From the NCBI RefSeq assembly GCF_020510565.1, contig NZ_CP075189.1, positions 1,286,501 through 1,350,500 of the forward strand: 64,000 nt of DNA. The letters run 5' to 3'. This DNA comes from Ferribacterium limneticum (GTDB lineage: Bacteria; Pseudomonadota; Gammaproteobacteria; Burkholderiales; Rhodocyclaceae). Shown here piece by piece: positions 53,241 through 61,979 of the stretch. Numbering within the stretch: position 1 is the stretch's first letter; each line of letters begins with the position of its first letter. Under the pieces are notes generated by a model. The model was given only the letters and a program-made list of their open reading frames with translations. It had not been told where the DNA came from and searched no databases. Made by a program: the position numbers and the translations under genes.

Positions 53241-54475
53241 TGGATACCAAACTCACCGCCGAACTGCGCGCCACCCACGCCGGCCAGATCGCAGAGGAAG
53301 TCCTGCGCAAGTGCGTGCATTGCGGTTTTTGCACCGCTACCTGTCCGACCTACCAACTGCTCGGCGACGAACTCGACGGTCCGCGCGGCCGCATTTACCT
53401 GATCAAGCAGGTGCTTGAAGGCAAGGCGGTGACCGAAAAGACCCGCACTCACCTCGACCGCTGCCTGACCTGCCGTTCCTGCGAAACGACCTGCCCGTCG
53501 GGTGTCAAATACAGCCATCTGCTTGATGTCGGGCGCGCCGTGGTCGAGGCAAAACTGCCGCGCCGTTTCGCCGACCGCGTGACCCGCGCGCTGCTCAGAA
53601 CCGTGTTGCCCAACCCGGGGCTGTTTGGCCCGGCTGTCGCCCTTGGCCGCGCCGTCCGGCCCTTGTTGCCAACCAGCCTGGCCGACAAGCTGCCGCCCGC
53701 CCAGCCGGCCGGCGCCCCGTGGCCGAAGCAGGCCGCCCACCCGCGCCGCATGCTGGCCCTGGCCGGCTGCGTCCAGCCGTCGCTGGCCCCGAATATCAAC
53801 GCCGCCACGGCGCGCGTTTTCGACAAGCTCGGGATCGAGCTGTTTGAAGAAGCCAAGGCGGTCTGCTGTGGCGCCGTCCGCTTCCATCTCAATGACCACG
53901 AAACGGCGAAGAACGACATGCGGCGCAACATCGACGCCTGGTGGCCGCACGTTGAAGCTGGCGTCGAAGCCATCGTCGTCACGGCTTCCGGCTGTGGCGT
54001 GCAGGTCCGCGACTACGCCCATATCCTGGCCGATGACACGGTCTACGCCGAAAAAGCGGAAAAAATCAGCGCGCTCTGCCGCGATCCCTCAGAAATTCTG
54101 GCCGGTGAGAAAGCCGCGTTACTACCCTTGCTGGCGCTCCATCCCGAAAAACGCGGCAAGCTGGCCTTCCATTCGCCATGCACGCTGCAACACGGCTTGC
54201 AGATTCGGGGCAGCATCGAGGTCTTGCTGCAAGCTGCCGGCTACGAACTGACGCCGGTCGCCGACAGCCATCTGTGCTGCGGCTCGGCTGGCACCTATTC
54301 CGTCCTGCAGCCCGAACTGGCGAACAAACTGCGCGCCAACAAGCTGGCCGCCCTCAATGCCGGCGGCCCGGCGCTCGCGGCGACGGCCAATATCGGCTGC
54401 CTGACTCATTTGCAGGCAGGCAGTATGCTGCCAGTGCGGCACTGGATTGAATTGATTGACGAGGCAATGGCATGA
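53240..54475 (+). CDS. glcF: Glycolate oxidase iron-sulphur subunit GlcF
   Basis: A 411-residue protein with two 4Fe-4S motifs (CVHCGFCTATCP and CLTCRSCETTCP) and two CCG-type domains (AVCCGAVRFH and HLCCGSAGTYS). It passes electrons from GlcD/E to quinones. The stop overlaps the HDOD gene start. With glcD, glcE, hyi and glycerate kinase it forms a glycolate use operon; no glcC-type regulator is adjacent. Confidence 0.95.
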   Translation: MDTKLTAELRATHAGQIAEEVLRKCVHCGFCTATCPTYQLLGDELDGPRGRIYLIKQVLEGKAVTEKTRTHLDRCLTCRSCETTCPSGVKYSHLLDVGRAVVEAKLPRRFADRVTRALLRTVLPNPGLFGPAVALGRAVRPLLPTSLADKLPPAQPAGAPWPKQAAHPRRMLALAGCVQPSLAPNINAATARVFDKLGIELFEEAKAVCCGAVRFHLNDHETAKNDMRRNIDAWWPHVEAGVEAIVVTASGCGVQVRDYAHILADDTVYAEKAEKISALCRDPSEILAGEKAALLPLLALHPEKRGKLAFHSPCTLQHGLQIRGSIEVLLQAAGYELTPVADSHLCCGSAGTYSVLQPELANKLRANKLAALNAGGPALAATANIGCLTHLQAGSMLPVRHWIELIDEAMA

Positions 54476-55365
54476 GCCACGAAGTACCATCCGTATTTGA
54501 AATCACCCGGTCGCTTGGCGCCGACGATGCGGCCCGCATCAAGCGTCTGCTTGAAAATGGCGTCAAGATTCCCGCTCAGCCGCGCGTCCTCGACGAGCTA
54601 CGCCAGCTCATCAACCGCAGCGAGCTCGATGTCCGGCTGCTGGCCCGCATCATCAACAAGGATCCGGGGCTGACGGCGATGCTTTTCAAGGTTGTCGGCA
54701 ATTCGGCCTATCGCCAGCACCAGCCCTTCGATTCGGTCGAAACCATTCTCCATGCCGTTGGGGTCCGTCAAACCTTCAACCTCGTGCAGGCCATTGCCCT
54801 CTCCGGGGCCGGCGAGATCAAGAAAAATCGGCGCGTCTACGAGGCCTTCTGGGCGCGTTCGCATGCCGTTGGGCAACTGGCCATGCTGATCGCCGACGAA
54901 CGGATCGCTGTCTGCAACATCTTTCCCGATCAGGCTTACCTGGCCGGCATCTTTCACGATTGCGGCGTGCCGCTGCTCATGCAGCGCTTCCCGACCTATT
55001 GCGCCGAGATGAAACTCGGGACGCCCGGCATCTGGATTGACCTCGCCGAAGAGGACCGGAAATTCAATGCCGACCATTGTGTCGTCGGCTACCTGGTCGC
55101 CCGTCACTGGCATCTGCCCGAGTTCATTTGCGATGCCATTCGCTATCACCACGCCATCGGCGAACTGGGCCAGCACGAGGCGCGCAGCATGGTGGCCATC
55201 GTCCAGCTCGCCGTCGATATCTACTACCGCGATCAGCGCATCGCCAGCCCCGAGTGGGAGCGGGTAAAGCATGAGGTGCTGCCCGAACTTGGCCTCAACG
55301 ACGACGCGTTGCCCGAATTTGTCGATATCGTTCTTGAACGATTCGGCGCCGTGGTCGAGGCTTGA
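54472..55365 (+). CDS. HDOD-domain signalling protein
   Basis: A 297-residue protein with one HDOD domain (KIPAQPRVLDELRQLI ... VRLLARIINKDPGLTAMLFKVVGNSAY). The degraded HD residues show as HDCG and HH, as in HDOD proteins that act by protein binding rather than by hydrolysis. It overlaps glcF by 4 nt but its role may be unrelated; such genes are often linked to stress or c-di-GMP networks. It precedes a PP2C phosphatase. Confidence 0.85.
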   Translation: MSHEVPSVFEITRSLGADDAARIKRLLENGVKIPAQPRVLDELRQLINRSELDVRLLARIINKDPGLTAMLFKVVGNSAYRQHQPFDSVETILHAVGVRQTFNLVQAIALSGAGEIKKNRRVYEAFWARSHAVGQLAMLIADERIAVCNIFPDQAYLAGIFHDCGVPLLMQRFPTYCAEMKLGTPGIWIDLAEEDRKFNADHCVVGYLVARHWHLPEFICDAIRYHHAIGELGQHEARSMVAIVQLAVDIYYRDQRIASPEWERVKHEVLPELGLNDDALPEFVDIVLERFGAVVEA

Positions 55366-55451
55366 GTGCCGGGAATGAAACCAGGGCTGGACACAGTGTT
55401 AATGGCTGCTCAATCCTTCCGTGATAAGCTTCCCCAAAAAAAGGGGAATGG

Positions 55452-56225
55452 ATGTCCATAGCAGTCGACGCCTGCGCAGCGCAGCATCAAGGGGATCGCA
55501 AGGAACAACAGGATCGCGTCGCGATCCTCCCGCACGCCCGCAAACGCGGCGTGGCACTGGCCGTCGTTGCCGATGGCATGGGTGGTCACACCGGTGGTGC
55601 ACTGGCGGCCGAGCAGGTCGTGCATACCGCCAAAACCAATCTCGACCAGTTTTCGTCCACCGATGAGAATCCCCAGCGCATGCTCGAAAACGCCATGCGT
55701 GAAGCGCACACAATGATCAAGGCGTCGCGCTTCATGAACGAAATGGACCCTCACAGCACGGCGGTCATGCTGCTTCTACAGCCGGGAAAAATCACCTGGG
55801 GGCACTGCGGGGATAGTCGTCTCTACCATTTTCGCGGCCACAAGCTGGTCGAGCGCTCAGTCGATCATTCTTACGTTGAGCACCTTGTTACCCTCGGGAA
55901 AATCACCCCAGAGCAGGCGCTGACTCACCCCAATCGCAATGTGCTGCTGGCGTCGCTGGGCGGGCAGGACGACCCGAAAATTACGCTCTCCGAAACAGTC
56001 GATCTCGTTTCCGGCGATGCCTTCGTGCTCTGTTCGGATGGCCTCTGGGCTTACTTTGATGACGAAGAACTCGGCATGCTGGTCGCCCAGAATTCGGCCC
56101 GGCAGGCCTGTGAGATATTGATCGACAAGGCGCGGCGGCGCGCCAATGGCGGCGGTGACAATCTTTCGCTGGCTATCGTCAAACTGGTCCAGGCTCTGCC
56201 GGCGAAGGGGACTGTGCGGGGCTGA
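55452..56225 (+). CDS. PP2C-family protein serine/threonine phosphatase
   Basis: A 257-residue PPM phosphatase with metal-binding motifs QQDR, VADGMGGHTGG, WGHCGDSRLY, CSDGLW and GGGDNLSLA all intact, so it should be an active Mn/Mg enzyme. No kinase gene is next to it. The start at 55452 follows a purine-rich stretch. It converges on rhlE with a 670-nt gap filled by a large inverted repeat. Confidence 0.9.
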   Translation: MSIAVDACAAQHQGDRKEQQDRVAILPHARKRGVALAVVADGMGGHTGGALAAEQVVHTAKTNLDQFSSTDENPQRMLENAMREAHTMIKASRFMNEMDPHSTAVMLLLQPGKITWGHCGDSRLYHFRGHKLVERSVDHSYVEHLVTLGKITPEQALTHPNRNVLLASLGGQDDPKITLSETVDLVSGDAFVLCSDGLWAYFDDEELGMLVAQNSARQACEILIDKARRRANGGGDNLSLAIVKLVQALPAKGTVRG

Positions 56226-56266
56226 GGCTTTGTGAAAAGCGGTGCTTTTCTGGGGGTGGTTTTTTT

Positions 56267-56520
56267 CGGTTAATTGGCTTGGGGTTCCGCCTTGTTGGCG
56301 GGCGTACTTTCTTTTGCTTCGCCAAAAGAAAGTAGCCAAAGAAAAGGCGACCCCAAGGTCGGCGCCGGCTTTGCCGGTTCCTTGCGCTACTCGGCAGACC
56401 GGGCGGCTGCGGAACTCGGGCTTCGCCCTCAAACAGTCCTCGCCGACTGCCCCCGGCCTTCCTGCGTTGCTCAGCGCCTTCCACGGGGGCCCCAAAGGCG
56501 TCCGGGCTCGACGGAAGTAG
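56267..56520 (+). repeat. Left arm of large inverted repeat
   Basis: A roughly 250-nt arm that begins CGGTTAATTGGCTTGGGG and contains TACTTTCTTTTGCTTCGCC, with its own short hairpin, then GCGGAACTCGGGCTTCGCC. The complement at 56610-56863 matches over most of its length with small changes. Repeats of this type are common in intergenic regions of betaproteobacteria and give spurious arginine/serine-rich open frames. Confidence 0.85.
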
Positions 56521-56530
56521 CGCAAAAAGC

Positions 56531-56571
56531 CGTTTCCACGGTCAACCGGAAAAAACGGTAAAAAATGAAAT
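56531..56571 (+). repeat. Dispersed motif, copy 17 (between inverted arms)
   Basis: GTTTCCA, exact core at 56539-56549, AAAAAAC, GGTA, AAAAAT, GAAAT. It lies at the centre of the long inverted repeat. Confidence 0.9.
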
Positions 56572-56609
56572 CGGCCATTCAGGCACCCCAGCCTCACCCC
56601 GGATCGTTT

Positions 56610-56863
56610 CACCGGGCCCCTTGAGAGGTGCCGAGCAACGCAGGGGCTGGCGGATAAAGGGCGAGGACTGTCTGAGGGCGAAGCCCGAGTTCCGCAGCCC
56701 CCGCCAGTCGCGAGTAGCGCAGGGAACCGGCGTAGCCGGCACCGACCCAGGGTCGCCTTCTTCTTTGGCTACTTTCTTCTTGGCGAAGCAAGAAGAAAGT
56801 ACGCCCGCCAACAAGGCGGAACCCCAAGCTTGTCCGGAACCCCAAGCCAATTAACCGGAAAAA
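56610..56863 (-). repeat. Right arm of large inverted repeat
   Basis: Complement of the left arm. It has an added partial duplication of GCTTGGGGTTCCG near 56823-56850 and several substitutions. Together the arms could form a very long hairpin between the convergent PP2C and rhlE genes. Confidence 0.85.
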
Positions 56864-56896
56864 CCCCAGCGCCATGAAGGCGCCGATTGGTCCTTC

Positions 56897-58435
56897 CTAC
56901 TTGCGCCCAAGCCCACCCAATAACGCCGCAACAACCCGCTTCGGCTTGTGCGGATCGACCTTGGCTGCAGCCGTGGCGGAATCCGGCACATCGCCGCGGG
57001 GCGAGTTGTCTTCGTAGGGCTTGCTGAAGTCGAAACCGTCAGCCGCGATCATCGGGTTGCGGCGCGGCGGACGGCGATCCGAACGCTCGTTGCGTTCCGG
57101 ACGGCTGGTGCGTTCGCTACGTTCGCTGCGCTCGGGGCGTTCGCCGCGTTCCGGTCGCTGGGCGACCGGGGCGACGACCGGGGCGCTGCGTTTTTTCTTG
57201 TTGCCCGGGGGATATTCGTATTCCGCCTCCGGCTCGAAACCGGCGACTTCAACCTGTTCGATCGGCCGCTTGATGAGCTTTTCGATATCGACCAGATAGA
57301 CGACTTCGCGGGCGCTGACCAGCGAAATGGCGTTGCCGGTCTTGCCAGCGCGGCCGGTGCGGCCGATGCGGTGCACGTAGTCTTCCGGCGTGTGCGGCAG
57401 TTCGTAGTTGATGACGTAGGGCAGGTCGTCAACGTCGAGGCCGCGCGCCGCGACGTCGGTGGCGATCAGGGCGTCGGTTTCGCCGCCCTTGAAGGCTTCG
57501 AGCGCCTTGATGCGCTCCAGTTGGCTTTTGTCGCCGTGGATGGCGTCGGCCTTGATGCCGGCGCGCTGCAGTTCGCGGGTCAGGCGCGAGCAGCCCTGCT
57601 TGGTGCGACAGAAGACGATGCACTGGCGAATTTCGCCGGACTTCAGGAGCTTGGTCAGCAGGCCGCGCTTGCCGTATTCGGACACCGGATGGACGCGGTG
57701 GGTGATGGTGTCGGAAACCTGGTTGCGGCGGGCGACCTCGATCAGGATCGGCGACTTGAGCATGGTGTCGGCCAGCTTCTTGATTTCGTCCGAGAAGGTG
57801 GCCGAGAACAGCAGGCTCTGGCGCTGGGCCGGCAGCATGTTGAGGATGCGCGTGACGTCGGGGACAAAGCCCATGTCGAGCATGCGGTCGGCTTCGTCGA
57901 GGACCAGGGCCTGGACGGAATTGAAGCTGACGCTCTTGTTTTCGACGTGATCGAGCAGGCGACCAGGGGTGGCGACGAGGATTTCGACGCCTTTCTTGAG
58001 TTCGGCGATCTGCGGCCGGATGTCGACACCACCGAAGGCGCACATGGCGCGGATCGGCGTGTGCTTGCTGTAGGTTTTGACCGACTCGTAGACCTGCATG
58101 GCCAGTTCGCGGGTCGGGGCGAGGATCAGGGCGCGCACCGGGTGCTTGGCTGGCGATGGGCTGCTGCTGGCAAAGGGCAGGATGCGCTGCAGGATGGGCA
58201 GCGTGAAGGCGGCCGTCTTGCCGGTGCCGGTCTGGGCACCGCCCATGATGTCCTTGCCGGAGATGACGAGCGGGATGGCCTGGGCCTGGATCGGCGTCGG
58301 CTTGGTGTAGCCCTCGTCGAGCACTGCGCGCAGGAGTTCTGGCGCCAGGCCGAGGTCGGCAAAGGTGATTTCGGGCACTGCATCGGCAGCGATGATGATG
58401 GCGTTCTCGCCAGCTAAGGTATTGATTTCAGACAT
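56897..58435 (-). CDS. rhlE: DEAD-box RNA helicase RhlE-type
   Basis: A 512-residue helicase with Q motif, GGAQTGTGKTAAF (Walker A), APTRELAMQ, VLDEADRMLDMGF (DEAD), FSATF, DVAARGLDVDD and YVHRIGRTGRAG, all intact. A basic tail (RPERGERPERSERSERTSRPERNER) follows for RNA binding. RhlE-type proteins work in ribosome maturation and RNA turnover. The start MSEINTLAGENA is the only likely one. Confidence 0.94.
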   Translation of the reverse strand: MSEINTLAGENAIIIAADAVPEITFADLGLAPELLRAVLDEGYTKPTPIQAQAIPLVISGKDIMGGAQTGTGKTAAFTLPILQRILPFASSSPSPAKHPVRALILAPTRELAMQVYESVKTYSKHTPIRAMCAFGGVDIRPQIAELKKGVEILVATPGRLLDHVENKSVSFNSVQALVLDEADRMLDMGFVPDVTRILNMLPAQRQSLLFSATFSDEIKKLADTMLKSPILIEVARRNQVSDTITHRVHPVSEYGKRGLLTKLLKSGEIRQCIVFCRTKQGCSRLTRELQRAGIKADAIHGDKSQLERIKALEAFKGGETDALIATDVAARGLDVDDLPYVINYELPHTPEDYVHRIGRTGRAGKTGNAISLVSAREVVYLVDIEKLIKRPIEQVEVAGFEPEAEYEYPPGNKKKRSAPVVAPVAQRPERGERPERSERSERTSRPERNERSDRRPPRRNPMIAADGFDFSKPYEDNSPRGDVPDSATAAAKVDPHKPKRVVAALLGGLGRK

Positions 58436-58530
58436 GGGGCAGGATTATACGCCTACCAGCCCTTTAGCACCCGGAAGCTTGATGCCCGGCCTGAAAACGG
58501 ATAGCGAATGATCGCCAGGCAGGGCGGCGT

Positions 58531-58896
58531 TCAAAGATTCGCGGTGAGCTCTTCGAGGCGCTGACGGCTGATCGGTTTGACCAGCACATCGTCGAAACCT
58601 TCGGCGAGCAGGCGCTCCCGATCCTCCGGGAAGGCGTGGGCGGTATAGGCCACGATGTGCAGGGGCGGGTTTGCCTCGGCGGCCCGCAACCGGGCGCAGG
58701 TGTCTTCGCCGGAAAGGCCGGGCATGCTGATGTCGAGCAAGACGAGCCGGAATGGGTGTTTGGCCGCCAGCGTCAATGCCGCACTGCCGCTCTCCGCCTC
58801 CATGACCATCCACCCGAGCTTTTTGAGCAAGGCTGAGGCGAGCAGGCGGTTGGTGGGGTGGTCGTCGACGACCAGAGCGTTACGTTGTTCCGTCAT
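58531..58896 (-). CDS. Single-domain response regulator
   Basis: A 121-residue receiver domain with acidic pocket VVDDHPTN, phospho-acceptor D55 (VLLDISMPG) and K in VKPIS. It overlaps the end of the upstream kinase by 17 nt. It has no output domain; it is likely the partner of that kinase or a sink. Confidence 0.9.
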   Translation of the reverse strand: MTEQRNALVVDDHPTNRLLASALLKKLGWMVMEAESGSAALTLAAKHPFRLVLLDISMPGLSGEDTCARLRAAEANPPLHIVAYTAHAFPEDRERLLAEGFDDVLVKPISRQRLEELTANL

Positions 58897-61426
58897 GGCT
58901 GATATCCAGTGGCAGGTAAACCGTGAAAGTTGATCCGACGCCGACTTCAGATTCGAGCGTGACCTTCCCGCCCATATGCTCTGCCAGTTGGCGGACGAGC
59001 GCCAGACCTAGTCCGGTTCCCCCGTGTTCGCGGGTCAGGAAGTTTTCCAGTTGCTTGAACTTCTCGAAAATGGTTTCGCGGCTTTCCAGCGGGATGCCGG
59101 GGCCGGTATCGCGAACGGCAAAGGCAACAGCATGGCGGACACGGCTGATACTGAAGCTGATCCGGCCGCTATCGGTGAATTTGACGGCGTTGCTCAGCAA
59201 GTTGTTCAGGATCTGGCGCAGGCGGGTTGGGTCGGTGGTGATTTCTCCGGGCAGGTCTTCTGCGAGTTCGAGGTCGAACTGCAAGCCTTTTGCCGCGGCG
59301 CTTACCTGATGCACGGCCGCGCTTTCGGTGACGACGTCGGCGAGCGAGATGACCACCTTGTTGAAGCGCATTTCGCCTGATTCGATCTTGGCGAGATCGA
59401 GAATTTCATTGACCAGGTTGAGCAGGTGGCCGCCGCTCTGCTCGATGATTTCGACGTAGCCACGATGTTCGGTGTCGTCGAGTTCGCTTTTGAGCAGCTC
59501 GGCAAAGCCGAGGATGCCGTTGAGCGGGGTGCGCAGTTCGTGCGACATGGTGGCCAGGAAGGCGGATTTTTGCCGGCTGGCTTCCTCTGCTTTTTCCCTC
59601 GCTTCTTCGAGTCGATTGAAGGACTCTTCGACCGAGTCGGCCATCCGGTTGAAGGAGCGGGAAAGTTCGCCCATTTCGTCGGAGGAGCCGACATCCAGAC
59701 GGCGTTTCCGGTCGCCTTCCTGGAAGGCGTGGATGCCGGTGATCATTGCCGTAATACGCCGGGTCAGTAGCCCGGCCATCCAGATGGCAATGCCGATGAC
59801 GATGGCCACCATGAGCAGCGTCGAGGTCCACAGGCCGATGCCGGTCGAGGTCAGGCTTGCGGCGATATGGTCGAGCAGTTCGCCACGCTGGATGCTCAGG
59901 CTGGCATCATTTTCTTCGACGAGCTGGTTGATCCGGCCTGCCGTATCGGTTGCCGCCTTGTGGAATTCATCGACATTGGCGCCGATGGTGACAAAGCCGA
60001 AACCCTGTGGCGACTTGCTGTACTGGCCGGTGTAATAAGGAATGGCGGCAGCCGTGGTCAGTTTCCACAGGCCGGAGAAGAAAATGACGAAGGAGCCCGA
60101 GCCGCCATGCTCGGTCAGCGCGTTCCAGCCGTCGCATTGCGGCGAAAAATTCAGGTAGCGACAGTCAAGGCCGACCGTGCCGGCCTTGACCAGTTCTTTG
60201 GCGGGCTTGAGCTTGAGGTTCTGGTTGCGAAAGGCTGGAACGCCGGCGAGAAATTCATGGGCCGGTTTGTCGCTGGCCTGCCATTCAGCGTACAGCTCGG
60301 CGTCCATCCACGGCGTTGCCGGCAGGCCGGTCTGCGGATCGTAGCCGACGATGAAGTAGTCGCGTGGGTGGGAAATCGAGCGGCTCTTGTAATCCCAGAT
60401 GAAGGCGTAATTGCCCTTGATGGCGTCGGCGATCGGCGTGTAGCGCTCGTCGGTCGGCATCAGGCGGTCGGAGAATTGACGGATGTGGTCGTGATCGAGG
60501 GCGAGCGTGACGTAGCCGACAGTCTGGCCGCCCCTGACGACCGGCATGGCCCAGCGGACAATGCCGCGGAAGCGCTTGCCGATCGGGTTTTCGGTGCCGG
60601 CATAGGCCGACTCTTCCGGCGTGAAAGGTTTGCCGGCTTTTTCCAGGGCGGCTGGCAGGTAGGGGCCGATGGCCTGCGTCGGAACGTAGGCGCCGATGAC
60701 GTCGGATACGTAGATTTCGCCGGCCTTGAGTTTTTTCAGTTCAGCAAAATAGGTTTCTGCCTTGACGAAGGTATTCCTGCGGCCGACGACGTTTTTAAGC
60801 CTTTTTTCGGTCAGTTGGCCGGTCGTGACCTTGATCTTTTCGTTGCCGTCGAGATCGACGAAGGTCATTTCGACGAATAGCGGCCGTCGTTCGCTTTCCC
60901 CGAAATACTCCGGCGGGCGGGCGTGGAAATCCCTGGCGTTGTCCGGCAGAACCGGACGGGTGACCTTGGCCTCGCGGACGACTGGCGTTTCGGGTACCCA
61001 CGATTGGCCATCGTCGGCCAGCTTCCATGGACCATGTTGATAGATCGGCCGGCTCCGTTCGCTCAGGAACCGGCGGAAAGCCGCCTCTGAGGGCTCCAGT
61101 CTGGCGGCTTGCCGGATGTCGCTGTCGCGGTCATGCAGGAAAGTGGCAATTTCCTTGGCGGCGTCCGTGGTCAGCGCTTCGATGGCTTCGCGCGAGCGCT
61201 GGTCGAGGGCGCGAATGGAGTCATCGGTAACGGTCTTGCCGACCGTTTTGATCGTCGAGAGCATGGCGTCGGCCATGCTGCCTGCCTTCGTGGAAACGTC
61301 TTCGCCCAGCTGGGTGGTGGCGTACCAGGCAAATCCGGCCAGCAAAAGCAGCGGAACAACCTTGATCAGCACGAAAATGCCGATCAGCTTGCCGCGAATA
61401 CCGCCCAGAAAAGCTGGAAATTTCAT
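58880..61426 (-). CDS. Membrane sensor histidine kinase with large periplasmic domain
   Basis: An 848-residue kinase. TM1 at about residues 15-35 is followed by a periplasmic part of roughly 480 residues with Cache-like features (VRWAMPVVRGGQTVGYVTLALDHDHI). TM2 lies near residue 530, then HAMP, HisKA with H629 (SHELRTPLNG) and an ATP domain ([26 protein letters not shown]). No REC domain is fused; the separate regulator overlaps it. I start at MKFPAFLGG. It follows the small lipoprotein gene on the same strand by 43 nt. The ligand is unknown, perhaps a small organic compound. Confidence 0.9.
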   Translation of the reverse strand: MKFPAFLGGIRGKLIGIFVLIKVVPLLLLAGFAWYATTQLGEDVSTKAGSMADAMLSTIKTVGKTVTDDSIRALDQRSREAIEALTTDAAKEIATFLHDRDSDIRQAARLEPSEAAFRRFLSERSRPIYQHGPWKLADDGQSWVPETPVVREAKVTRPVLPDNARDFHARPPEYFGESERRPLFVEMTFVDLDGNEKIKVTTGQLTEKRLKNVVGRRNTFVKAETYFAELKKLKAGEIYVSDVIGAYVPTQAIGPYLPAALEKAGKPFTPEESAYAGTENPIGKRFRGIVRWAMPVVRGGQTVGYVTLALDHDHIRQFSDRLMPTDERYTPIADAIKGNYAFIWDYKSRSISHPRDYFIVGYDPQTGLPATPWMDAELYAEWQASDKPAHEFLAGVPAFRNQNLKLKPAKELVKAGTVGLDCRYLNFSPQCDGWNALTEHGGSGSFVIFFSGLWKLTTAAAIPYYTGQYSKSPQGFGFVTIGANVDEFHKAATDTAGRINQLVEENDASLSIQRGELLDHIAASLTSTGIGLWTSTLLMVAIVIGIAIWMAGLLTRRITAMITGIHAFQEGDRKRRLDVGSSDEMGELSRSFNRMADSVEESFNRLEEAREKAEEASRQKSAFLATMSHELRTPLNGILGFAELLKSELDDTEHRGYVEIIEQSGGHLLNLVNEILDLAKIESGEMRFNKVVISLADVVTESAAVHQVSAAAKGLQFDLELAEDLPGEITTDPTRLRQILNNLLSNAVKFTDSGRISFSISRVRHAVAFAVRDTGPGIPLESRETIFEKFKQLENFLTREHGGTGLGLALVRQLAEHMGGKVTLESEVGVGSTFTVYLPLDISHDGTT

Positions 61427-61469
61427 GTCGCCTGCCTTCCGGACGGATTCGACGAGGGATTCCTGCTGC

Positions 61470-61886
61470 TTAGTGTTTCTCGGCCTTTGGCTCGGATTCG
61501 GCCTTGGCTTCGCTCTTCGACTCTGTCTTGGCTTCAGCCTTGGGTTCGCTTTCGCTGGCAGCCTCCGCGGCTTTCTTCCTTTTCTTGCTGCCCGGTCCTT
61601 CTGGCGGGGGAAGTTGTGGCACGATGGTTTCCAGCTTGTTCTCGCGCATGTATTCGTCCATCTCGCGCCAGCCGGTGTAGATGCCAGCCTTGGGCAGCCA
61701 GCTGTAGATCGAATAGCAGTCCTCGATGGCGCGGCCGGACTGGCGACAGGCGCTACCGACCGCCTTCGCTTCCTGTTCTGTCTTGGCTTCCTTCTTGGCC
61801 GGATCTTCAAGGCCGAGCTTCTGGTTCACCTGCTCACAGGCGCTCAATCCAAGGATGGCGAGAATAAGAAAAATTCGCTTGATCAT
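61470..61886 (-). CDS. Small lipoprotein with lysine/glutamate-rich tail
   Basis: A 138-residue protein with a lipobox (ILGLSAC). A short domain with two further cysteines (SACRQSGRAIEDCYSIY) is followed by a low-complexity tail of K, E, A and S. I do not recognise a family. It is upstream of the kinase gene on the same strand and may be part of the sensory unit, perhaps binding a ligand or anchoring to the envelope. Confidence 0.75.
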   Translation of the reverse strand: MIKRIFLILAILGLSACEQVNQKLGLEDPAKKEAKTEQEAKAVGSACRQSGRAIEDCYSIYSWLPKAGIYTGWREMDEYMRENKLETIVPQLPPPEGPGSKKRKKAAEAASESEPKAEAKTESKSEAKAESEPKAEKH

Positions 61887-61944
61887 GCGCTGGATTTTCG
61901 CATATTTGCGAAAAGTGTGGGGCCTGTGTGGTGGCGCTCGGCTT

Positions 61945-61950
61945 TATAAT
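61945..61950 (+). promoter_or_regulatory. -10 hexamer upstream of ugpB
   Basis: Perfect TATAAT 30 nt before the ATG; a matching -35 is not clear. A CTGGAG ribosome site lies between. Confidence 0.45.
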
Positions 61951-61979
61951 TTAGGTCTTTAAGAATAGCTGGAGTATCC

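Noticed and set aside
56274..56854. Several 77-102-codon open frames in the inverted repeat
   Set aside because: Low-complexity frames on both strands of a repeat type known to yield spurious hypothetical proteins; no ribosome sites.
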